Below are positions 1 through 5,327 of a stretch of 6,773 nt of DNA, in pieces. A program made the translations under genes and the position numbers. How positions within the stretch are numbered: the first letter of the stretch is position 1; the number at the start of each line of letters is the position of its first letter. Under the pieces are notes generated by a model. That model ran no database searches, was not told the origin of the DNA, and worked only from the letters and a program-made list of their open reading frames with translations. The DNA lies in assembly GCA_016763895.1 (NCBI GenBank), contig JAESSV010000037.1, positions 1-6,773 of the forward strand, in the 5' to 3' direction. Source of the stretch: Magnetovibrio sp. (GTDB lineage: Bacteria; Pseudomonadota; Alphaproteobacteria; Rhodospirillales; Magnetovibrionaceae).

Positions 1-263
1 ATATTGGGCCTGGGTTAACCTTTGAACAGGCAACATTCTCATCAAAAAACGGCGACATTACCATACATTTTGCCGAATCAGATGGGTCGATCACCATCAA
101 AGATTATAAAGAATTTGGCACCCCTAACATCCAATTTTCCGACGGATATTCCTTGGGCGCCCTTGACTTCATCACCTTGGCAGGGGGGGACATCAAAGAC
201 CTTAATATGGGGCATTCTAATTTTAAGGAGTTGCCCAAGGATTTAAAGGAGATTATCAAGTAA
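1..263 (+). CDS. RTX-family protein copy 1, C-terminal fragment
   Basis: Only the 3' end of this gene is in the window. The reading frame starts at base 3, gives 86 codons and stops at TAA 261-263. The protein is the same C-terminal domain as in the complete gene downstream: NIGPGLTFEQATFSS, then GSITIKDYKEFG, then IQFSDGYSLGALDFITLAGG. This pattern (GPGLTFEQ, gsitI-DY, I-F-DG-sl) is that of the haemolysin-type calcium-binding-related domain (HCBP_related), found at the C-terminus of RTX proteins. Bases 1-72 are identical to 1481-1552, and 16 of the first 210 bases differ. The final 15 or so residues (SNFKELPKDLKEIIK) are unlike copy 2 and lysine-rich. By family knowledge such proteins leave the cell by type I secretion with an uncleaved C-terminal signal; that is inferred here. 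The rest of the gene lies upstream of the window. Confidence 0.85.
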   Translation, partial: IGPGLTFEQATFSSKNGDITIHFAESDGSITIKDYKEFGTPNIQFSDGYSLGALDFITLAGGDIKDLNMGHSNFKELPKDLKEIIK

Positions 264-277
264 AATTTATAATGCGG

Positions 278-302
278 GGCCTGTTAAAATAAAAAAACAG
301 CC
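278..302 (+). other. Weak stem-loop just after the copy 1 stop codon
   Basis: Bases 281-285 (CTGTT) pair with 296-300 (AACAG) around a 10-base A-rich loop. Two further G-C pairs (278-279 with 301-302) form if C280 is bulged. The matching site after copy 2 (1761-1784) keeps the same loop length and swaps the G283-C298 pair for an A-T pair. No U-run follows, so it is not a classic intrinsic terminator. It may be an mRNA 3'-end or Rho-related structure, and the support is modest. Confidence 0.35.
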
Positions 303-353
303 TAAATAACGCGCATTAGTATTTTATAACTATTAATATAATCTCATAGGAAG

Positions 354-382
354 TTGATAATTTCAATTATGTTGCCTATTAT
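354..382 (+). promoter_or_regulatory. Sigma70-type promoter of RTX copy 2
   Basis: A -35 box TTGATA (354-359) and a -10 box TATTAT (377-382) are separated by exactly 17 bp. Each box matches the consensus at five of six positions. Transcription would start near 389, leaving a leader of roughly 130 bases before the ATG at 523. The site falls inside the intergenic block repeated before copy 3, where both boxes are damaged (1836-1864). That contrast supports this one being the functional version. Confidence 0.6.
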
Positions 383-405
383 TTTAAGGGCTTACATGAT
401 TTAAA

Positions 406-420
406 CGGCCAGAATGGCTG
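406..420 (+). promoter_or_regulatory. Conserved leader stem-loop (CGGCCA-GAA-TGGCTG)
   Basis: Six base pairs (406-411 with 415-420, one of them G-U in RNA) close a GAA triloop. The element sits about 17 bases downstream of the predicted transcription start of copy 2. Bases 404-421 are identical to 1885-1902 in front of copy 3, although much of the surrounding intergenic DNA has diverged. Its position suggests a 5' mRNA structure or a protein-binding site shared by members of the array; its role is unknown. Confidence 0.4.
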
Positions 421-522
421 AGTTCTTCGAGGGACGTATAGATAAAAATCTAAAATCGGAACAATGCGGAGTCTATGCGACACAAAAATCGAACGAATTC
501 ATGATGGAAAGAAGTATCTGTT

Positions 523-1707
523 ATGAGTATGAATTTACAAACATCACATATATTGAATTATAAAACTCAAGGTTTTATCAGTTTTCAAAATAAGTCGGTC
601 CAGACCTTAGAGGGGGCTGTTTCAAAGCCTGAAAAGTCTTCAAACAAGACACGCTCTGAAAATGCTTACTTTAATGTAAGATCATCACCGCAATTGACTT
701 TTCGGCGGGCAGAATTGGTCTCGGTTAAATTGTTGTCGATGACCATAGGGTCCAACAAATCAACCCGAGCCGTGTCTCGATTTTTGGAAGTCAGTATCCT
801 CTATGGAAATGCACTTGATTCGCAACCAAAGACAGGTGGTGTCAACATCGATGCATTCGGCGTTCAGGTGAACATTAATGGCGGAACCGGAGATGATGTC
901 ATAAATGGCATCGGGTCACAGGTGAACGTGTATGGTGGATCTGGAAATGATGTGTTGAGCGGTTATGGTTTGCAAACCAATGTGTACGGCGGATCTGGAA
1001 ATGATGTGTTGCGCGGTCATGGTTCGCAGGTCAATTTGCATGGCGGAACCGGAAATGATGTGTTGCGCGGTTATGGTTTGCAATCCAATTTGTATGGCGG
1101 ATCTGGTGACGATAGGTTGAACGCATATTCCGACCAAGCCAATGTAGACGGTGGAATAGGCAACGATGTGATCAACGCCCATGCCGCCCAGTTGAACGCG
1201 TATGGAGGCTCCGGCAATGACGTTATCTATGCCACTGGCCTGCAACTGAACATCGATGGTGGACAAGGCAATGACGCTATCAATGCCTCTGGCCTGCAAG
1301 TGAACATCGATGGAGGACAAGGCGATGATGTTATCGATGCCTCTGGCCTGCAGGCTAATATTAATGCCGGGAAAGGGAACGACACCTTGAACCTTATCTC
1401 TGTTCAAGCTGCGAATATCCAGTATTTAAAGGGGGATGGGCACGATATAATCAAAGGAGCTAGGCAAAATAGTACCGTCAATATTGGGCCTGGGTTAACC
1501 TTTGAACAGGCAACATTCTCATCAAAAAACGGCGACATTACCATACATTTTGGCGAATCAAATGGGTCGATCACCATCCAAGATTATAAACGATTTGGCA
1601 TCCCTAAGATCCAATTTGCCGACGGATATTCCTTGGGCGCCCAAGACTTCATCACCTTGGCCGGTGGGGTCATAAAAGGCTTTAATATGGGGTCTGTTTA
1701 TATTTAG
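523..1707 (+). CDS. RTX-type beta-roll protein with 18-residue repeats and HCBP-related C-terminal domain (copy 2)
   Basis: This is a complete 394-aa gene. ATG 523 is preceded by a purine-rich GGAAAGAAG about 9 bases upstream, and an in-frame stop at 502 excludes longer forms; ATG 529 is an alternative. There is no N-terminal signal peptide. Residues 1-57 are polar and unique in this window. Residues 58-100 (LTFRRAELVSVKLLSMTIG and on to FLEVSILYG) are a short domain shared with copy 3. Residues 120-299 are ten 18-residue units, each a canonical GGxGxDxUx nonapeptide followed by a nonapeptide with Q-x-N and no Asp. Residues 303-380 are the HCBP-related domain, from KGDGHDIIKG to FADGYSL. The family is known for calcium-dependent folding outside the cell after type I secretion; that fate is inferred here. 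The repeat count and size are far below those of large RTX toxins, and no enzymatic or pore-forming domain is visible, so the function is unknown (adhesive, surface or matrix roles are possible). Confidence 0.88.
   Translation: MSMNLQTSHILNYKTQGFISFQNKSVQTLEGAVSKPEKSSNKTRSENAYFNVRSSPQLTFRRAELVSVKLLSMTIGSNKSTRAVSRFLEVSILYGNALDSQPKTGGVNIDAFGVQVNINGGTGDDVINGIGSQVNVYGGSGNDVLSGYGLQTNVYGGSGNDVLRGHGSQVNLHGGTGNDVLRGYGLQSNLYGGSGDDRLNAYSDQANVDGGIGNDVINAHAAQLNAYGGSGNDVIYATGLQLNIDGGQGNDAINASGLQVNIDGGQGDDVIDASGLQANINAGKGNDTLNLISVQAANIQYLKGDGHDIIKGARQNSTVNIGPGLTFEQATFSSKNGDITIHFGESNGSITIQDYKRFGIPKIQFADGYSLGAQDFITLAGGVIKGFNMGSVYI
880..1419 (+). repeat. Ten in-frame 54-bp repeats encoding 18-residue RTX units
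   Basis: Units begin at 880 and then every 54 bp to 1366 with no slippage. The first half of each unit reads GGxG[ND]D (AGKGND in the last). The second half reads xxGxQxN[VLI]x in most units, with Gln in all ten and Asn two residues later in nine. Units 2-4 resemble each other most at DNA level (GGATCTGGAAATGATGTGTT type), and units 7-9 form a second group (GCCTCTGGCCTGCA type). This indicates at least two local expansions inside the gene. Confidence 0.9.
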
Positions 1708-1760
1708 GCATTGCCCAATATTTTATAATAGATTTTCAATTAAGGAGTGTTCAAACCGGG

Positions 1761-1784
1761 GGCTATTAAAATGAAAAAATATCC
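1761..1784 (+). other. Weak stem-loop after the copy 2 stop codon
   Basis: Bases 1764-1767 (TATT) pair with 1778-1781 (AATA) across a 10-base loop. GG 1761-1762 pairs with CC 1783-1784 past one C-T mismatch. It is the equivalent of 278-302, with one compensatory pair change but also one mismatch. No U-run follows. The support is weak to moderate. Confidence 0.3.
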
Positions 1785-1835
1785 TAAATAGCCCTCATTG
1801 GTTTCTTTAGTTATTTAATGCGATCCTATAGTAAA

Positions 1836-1864
1836 TTAATAATTTCAGTTATGTTGCCTATTGC
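1836..1864 (+). promoter_or_regulatory. Decayed promoter of RTX copy 3
   Basis: This aligns without gaps to the copy 2 promoter. The -35 box is TTAATA instead of TTGATA, and the -10 box is TATTGC instead of TATTAT, with the 17-bp spacer kept. The strongly preferred G of the -35 box and the last T of the -10 box are both lost, so initiation is expected to be much weaker. This agrees with the broken state of the gene behind it. Confidence 0.5.
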
Positions 1865-1910
1865 TTAAGGGCTAATATGATTTTAACGGCCAGAATGGCT
1901 GACACCGAAA

Positions 1911-2770
1911 TTGACTTTTCAGCGGGCAGAATTGCTCTCGGTTAAATTGTTGTCGATGACCATAGGGGCCATCAAATCAACCCAATCAATGTCCAATTTT
2001 TTGGAAGTCAGTGTTCTCTACGGAAGCGCCCTTGGTTCGATCGTCGATGTGCGGTCAGGGGCAGGTAACGATATCATATCTGTAGAAGGGGGAAGCGTGA
2101 ACGTTGATTCCGGCGATGGAAATGATGTCATTGACGTCTATGCTATCCATGCAAACATAGATGGCGGATCAGGGGATGACAACTTAACTTCTTATACGAG
2201 CTCAGCGAATTTGTCGGGTGGGTCAGGGGATGATAAAATAAATGTCATTTCCACAGGGGCAGGGGTCAATGTTAAGGGGGGAACGGGGAACGACACCATC
2301 TACCTCGATAATGGCAAGGCTTTTGGTGGTGCCAGAAATGACCATATTACTGTGAATAGCCTGAACCATAAACCAATTTCACAACTAGGTTTTACATTTG
2401 CAGATTCAAGTCATAAAGAACCTGTCCTAACAGTTACGCCGATATGGCCGGTTTTAAACGGAGGTACCGGAGACGATAATTTCTCCTTGGTTAACAACGC
2501 CCGAGCCGTCTTCGAATATAATTCTGGAGACGGGCATGACACGATCAAAGGCGCCACTGAAAATAGTTTTTTAAAACTTGGCCCAGGCTTAACGTTTGAA
2601 CAGACCACATTTTCTATTCAGGACGGCACCCTACTGTCGCCTTTAATGGACAGAAAGGATCGGTTACTTTTCAGGATTTTGAAAAACAAGGACTGGCGAC
2701 ATTAGAGTTCGCAGATGGACGCGTTCTTGATGTGGCAACGACCATAACCCTGGCGGAGGGGGGATGCTAA
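1911..2770 (+). pseudogene. RTX-type protein copy 3, 5'-truncated and frameshifted
   Basis: The open frame resumes at LTFQRAELLSVKLLSMTIG, equivalent to residue 58 of copy 2. Upstream, the array's intergenic DNA joins it directly: 264 bp that should hold the ribosome binding site, ATG and first 57 codons are absent. No ATG lies in frame, and the only candidate start is TTG 1911 without a convincing Shine-Dalgarno. RTX units follow (GNDIIS, GNDVID, GGSGDDNLT, GGSGDDKIN, GGTGNDTIY), then a looser stretch, another GGTGDDNF and the HCBP-related domain (SGDGHDTIKG, GPGLTFEQ). At 2628-2631 one C appears to be lost. The first frame ends at 2705, while the second continues the domain (GSVTFQDFEKQG, LEFADGRVLDV) to TAA 2768-2770 with exact alignment to copy 2. 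A single sequencing error could explain the frameshift but not the missing start. Its second nonapeptides keep Asn but not Gln. Confidence 0.75.
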
Positions 2771-2813
2771 AAAGTATAATGTTGGGCGATCTAGGCTTGA
2801 GGTTCAACCCAAC
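2769..2813 (-). terminator. Possible weak terminator of the nudF operon
   Basis: On the minus strand GTTGGG (2813-2808) can pair with CCCAAC (2786-2781), followed a few bases later by TTTTT (2773-2769). The stem is only 6 bp and the loop 21 bases, so this is a weak candidate. It sits at the convergent junction with RTX copy 3, and the hairpin overlaps the end of nudF. Confidence 0.25.
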
Positions 2814-3432
2814 GTTGGGAAATTGATTGACGATTCAGTTTAAACCATTGCATGGCGATCAAGGTCATCGCGTTTGTGAAGCGGCCTTGGTCCAGCCAGT
2901 CCATGGCCGTGTCGGTGGGAACCGATAATACGCGGATATCTTCGCCTTCTATGTCTAAGCCATGAATGCCCCCCGCATGTGTCGCGTCCGTGCGGCCTAA
3001 GTACAAAAACAGGCTTTCCGATGTGCCGCCGGGGCTGGCGAGGTAATGGGTGATGGGGACAAGGTCCAAGACTTTGCAATTGGCTTCTTCCATGCATTCT
3101 CGTTTGGCAACGGTCTCCGGCGTTTCACCCGTTTCAATGATGCCCGCGACGCATTCCAACAACCACGGGGATTGCGTTTCTGCATCAAACCATGGGGAAT
3201 CAAATGCGGCAAAGGCGCCGGGACGAAATTGTTCAATGAACACTATTTGTTCAAGGTCTGGATCATAGAGCAACACGGCCACGGCATGACCACGTTCAAA
3301 AATTTCCCGGTGCAAGGGTTCGGACCAACCGCCATCATGTTTTTTGTGTTTAAGGTGATAGCGATTGATTTTGAAGTAGCCGTCGTAAACGCGCTTTTTT
3401 TCAATAACGTGAACGTCTTTGATCTTCATCAT
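2791..3432 (-). CDS. nudF: Nudix hydrolase, ADP-ribose pyrophosphatase type
   Basis: The 213-aa product is predicted to hydrolyse ADP-ribose to AMP and ribose 5-phosphate in the cytoplasm. The Nudix box spans residues 97-119 (GIIETGE, then REcmEE), with the catalytic R111, E112, E115 and E116 present. Beyond it, SPGGTSE (133-139) has the proline about 15 residues downstream that marks the ADP-ribose subfamily, and EGEDIRV (162-168) matches the catalytic-loop Glu of the E. coli enzyme. FIEQFRPGAF (65-74) and the end NAMTLIAMQWFKLN also fit the family, as does the length. One Nudix-box position is unusual: the usual Gly after EEx is Asn118. The start chosen is ATG 3432, with GGAAGG 8 bases upstream. 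It overlaps the stop of the upstream gene as ATGA, indicating translational coupling; TTG 3438 or ATG 3429 are alternatives. The substrate is inferred from the family. Confidence 0.88.
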   Translation of the reverse strand: MMKIKDVHVIEKKRVYDGYFKINRYHLKHKKHDGGWSEPLHREIFERGHAVAVLLYDPDLEQIVFIEQFRPGAFAAFDSPWFDAETQSPWLLECVAGIIETGETPETVAKRECMEEANCKVLDLVPITHYLASPGGTSESLFLYLGRTDATHAGGIHGLDIEGEDIRVLSVPTDTAMDWLDQGRFTNAMTLIAMQWFKLNRQSISQRWVEPQA

Positions 3433-3899
3433 CCCCAAAACCTTCCCGAAACGCCAATAATGACGTTCACAAAACCAAGGACAAGGTTGATGGTGACAAT
3501 GCTTCGAATGGTGGCAAGGTGTTTAAACCCTTCTTCAAAATTGTCGCTGTCATCATCGGATTTAAAGGCTTTGTATGGTTTGAAAAACATATAGGCAAAC
3601 AGCCCCGTCATGACCCAAAACAAACCGTGCATGATCGACACATGTTGTCCGGCGGTTTTAAAATCGCCAAAATCCATATAAACCATGTGAAAACCCGTCA
3701 CGGGTAAAATGAGAATGGCCAACCAAACCCATTTGAAAAAGCGCGGCAAAACGTGGGACCATACGCCCAGACGAATGCCGGGTTGTTCTTGCATCAAAGC
3801 GGGTCTCAGCACCATGTGGGCAAAAAACATACCCCCAACCCAGATGAGGGCCGCCAAAACGTGCAGGGTGCTGACGAGTGGAAAAAGAGCGTCGGTCAT
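3429..3899 (-). CDS. CopD-like four-helix inner-membrane protein
   Basis: This 156-aa hydrophobic protein has four predicted membrane helices at about residues 8-30, 54-74, 88-107 and 131-151. An acidic loop (SDDDSDNFEE, 114-123) lies before the last. The opening LHVLAALIWVGGMFFAHMVL is characteristic of the CopD/copper-resistance-D superfamily of small membrane proteins. His13, His71 and His91 lie in or at the ends of helices and could bind metal or haem, as related families do; this is inference. It is not a full CopD, which is longer, and HemJ-like proteins are a distant alternative. ATG 3899 is preceded by AAGAAAGGGA. It lies 56 bp after dadA with no strong terminator between, and overlaps nudF by 4 bp, so it is probably cotranscribed. 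The substrate is unknown. Confidence 0.75.
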   Translation of the reverse strand: MTDALFPLVSTLHVLAALIWVGGMFFAHMVLRPALMQEQPGIRLGVWSHVLPRFFKWVWLAILILPVTGFHMVYMDFGDFKTAGQHVSIMHGLFWVMTGLFAYMFFKPYKAFKSDDDSDNFEEGFKHLATIRSIVTINLVLGFVNVIIGVSGRFWG

Positions 3900-3955
3900 G
3901 TGGTTTCCCTTTCTTAATCGGGTCTTTGGGGGTAAGCAAAAACGTTCGGGTTGAT

Positions 3956-5215
3956 TTAACGAAAACGTTCTGGTCCCAACCCATCCATGTCGATTTCGGG
4001 TTGTTTGTTTTGAGCCAAATCAGCAATAATGCGGGCTGATCCAGCCGCCATCGTCCACCCCAGTGTGCCGTGTCCTGTGTTCAGCAGCAAGTTTTCATGT
4101 TGGCCGCGCCCCAAAAGGGGGGCGCCGTCCGGAGTTGCAGGCCTTAGCCCGGCCCAAAACACAGCCTGTTTGGGATCGCCCAAGTTGGGAAATAAATTGA
4201 GCGTTGTGTCCAATATCAGTTGAGCCCGGTGAGCAATAACGTCGGTATTATAGCCCGAAAACTCTGCCGTACCCGCCGCCCGAAACGTATCGCCAAAACG
4301 GCTAAACACCAATTTATAGCGATCATCGGTCAAGCTCACCTGTGGGGCTTCATCTGAATTTGGGTGGGTGATGGGCAGGCTCACAGAATAGCCTTTGGCG
4401 GGGTAAATGTGCAGCTTCAAGCCCAAGGCCTTGGCGATTTTTTGACTGTTACAGCCCATCGCCAAAACAAACTGGTCGCCTTTAAACACTCCCTTGTTTG
4501 TTCGCACAGCGGTAATTTGGGTGCCATCGCTTTCCAAGCCCAAAATTTGAGTGTTGAATTGATAGCAAACCCCTGCGTCGCGGGTTTTGGCGGCGAGCTT
4601 TTGGGTAAATACAAAACAATTCCCGCTTTCATCATGCGGTGACCATGTGCCGCCAAAAAGCGGTTGGGTGGAATGGGCAAGGGCGGGTTCAAGTCGGATG
4701 CAAGATTTGGCATCCATTGCTTTGCGTTCGCAGCCCAATTCGGTCATGGCCTGGGCTCGGATCAAGGCTTGTTCGTATTCCGTATCATCGCGAAAAATAT
4801 TGAGGATGCCGCGTTGTTGCAGGTCAAAGTCAAATTCAAGGTCGTTGCGCAAAACCTTAAAGCGGTCTCGGGAATATAGGGCCACGCGCAAAATACGCGC
4901 CACGTTTTGCCAAAACCGGGGTTCTGAACAATGGCCTAAAAATTCTAACGTCCACGCCCACAAAGCGGGGTCCAGGCGCAAACGATAGAGCAGGGGAGCC
5001 TCTTTTTGGCCCAACCACCTGAGCGCTTTGGATATTGTGCCCGGCGCCGCCCAGGGCTCTGCGTGGTTGGCGGCCAATTGCCCGCCGTTGGCAAAGCTGG
5101 TTTCCAGACCAACGTCTTCGCGTTGCTCAACCACAATAACCTCGTGCCCGTCGCGGCTGAGTTCATAGGCCGTGGTGACACCGATTATGCCAGCTCCTAA
5201 GACAATAATTTTCAT
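3956..5215 (-). CDS. dadA: D-amino acid dehydrogenase, FAD-dependent
   Basis: The 419-aa product oxidatively deaminates D-amino acids (typically D-alanine) to 2-oxo acids, passing electrons to the respiratory chain at the inner membrane. The N-terminus holds the FAD-binding Rossmann motif GAGIIG (7-12), with E30 ending the second strand to bind the ribose. ETSFANGGQ (38-46) and EPWAAPG follow, as in E. coli DadA. Later hallmarks are the GYSVSLPI strand, GLRPATPDG (356-364) and NTGHGTLGWTMAAGS (379-393). The length is close to the E. coli enzyme (432 aa), lacking only its short tail. The frame is intact. ATG 5215 has only a weak AGAAAG upstream. The 60 bp between this start and the terminator at 5275-5308 must hold its promoter; on the minus strand a TATAGA-like -10 is visible but no good -35. 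No alanine racemase (dadX) is adjacent; downstream are the CopD-like gene and nudF. Confidence 0.93.
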   Translation of the reverse strand: MKIIVLGAGIIGVTTAYELSRDGHEVIVVEQREDVGLETSFANGGQLAANHAEPWAAPGTISKALRWLGQKEAPLLYRLRLDPALWAWTLEFLGHCSEPRFWQNVARILRVALYSRDRFKVLRNDLEFDFDLQQRGILNIFRDDTEYEQALIRAQAMTELGCERKAMDAKSCIRLEPALAHSTQPLFGGTWSPHDESGNCFVFTQKLAAKTRDAGVCYQFNTQILGLESDGTQITAVRTNKGVFKGDQFVLAMGCNSQKIAKALGLKLHIYPAKGYSVSLPITHPNSDEAPQVSLTDDRYKLVFSRFGDTFRAAGTAEFSGYNTDVIAHRAQLILDTTLNLFPNLGDPKQAVFWAGLRPATPDGAPLLGRGQHENLLLNTGHGTLGWTMAAGSARIIADLAQNKQPEIDMDGLGPERFR

Positions 5216-5274
5216 CGTGAGTCTTTCTGATTTTGCATGGGCCTTCTATAGCATGACCTTTGATCCGACATAGA

Positions 5275-5308
5275 AAAAAGCCGCTTAAGGTTCCCCAAGC
5301 GGCTTTTT
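5275..5308. terminator. Strong bidirectional intrinsic terminator
   Basis: A perfect 12-bp inverted repeat (AAAAAGCCGCTT / AAGCGGCTTTTT) surrounds a 10-base loop that can form two more G-C pairs. Read leftwards, it lies 20 bp after the stop of the propeller gene and ends in a run of six T (5279-5274), so its main job is to terminate that gene before dadA. The A/T flanks allow it to work in the other direction too. Confidence 0.92.
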
Positions 5309-5327
5309 ATCTTGAACTAAAAATTTA

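Larger units (their letters stand above)
1..421 (+). repeat. Array repeat block, first copy (gene 3' end plus intergenic region)
   Basis: This stretch aligns end to end with 1481-1902 at an offset of 1,480-1,481 bp, so there is almost no net insertion or deletion. The coding part is about 92% identical over the first 210 bases. The gene tails and the first intergenic bases diverge most. Similarity returns in the AT-rich intergenic part and ends with an 18-base identical element (404-421). The block is the unit boundary of a tandem gene array, carrying the end of one RTX gene and the promoter of the next. Confidence 0.85.
1481..1902 (+). repeat. Array repeat block, second copy
   Basis: This is the counterpart of 1-421. 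It covers the HCBP-related domain end of copy 2, the stop codon at 1705-1707, the intergenic region, a damaged promoter and the 18-base stem-loop element. The repeat ends at 1902, exactly where the sequence jumps into coding DNA equivalent to base 685 or later of copy 2. Confidence 0.85.

Noticed and set aside
22..246. Plus-strand open frame of 74 codons at the left edge
   Set aside because: It is out of frame with the HCBP-related domain, which aligns codon by codon to copy 2 in the frame starting at base 3.
916..1407. Long open frame of 163 codons on the minus strand inside the RTX repeats
   Set aside because: It is antisense to the 54-bp repeats and simply reflects their periodic composition; it has no ribosome binding site and its protein mirrors the repeat pattern.
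880..1419. Regular repeats resembling a CRISPR array
   Set aside because: The 54-bp period has no constant-repeat/variable-spacer structure and is fully explained by in-frame protein repeats.
1895..1945. Short ATG frame (MADTEIDF) at the copy 3 leader junction
   Set aside because: It stops after 16 codons, is out of the RTX frame and arises by chance from the deletion joint.
2626..2633. Phase-variable switching at the copy 3 frameshift
   Set aside because: The C run is only three bases, too short for typical slipped-strand switching, and the gene also lacks its start.
2808..2819. Perfect 12-bp palindrome CCCAACGTTGGG
   Set aside because: It lies within the last codons of nudF with no loop or U-run next to it; it was considered as an operator, but nothing supports that.
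3046..5200. Several plus-strand open frames of 60-180 codons opposite nudF, the CopD-like gene and dadA
   Set aside because: They are antisense shadows of well-supported genes, with no recognisable domains or start signals.
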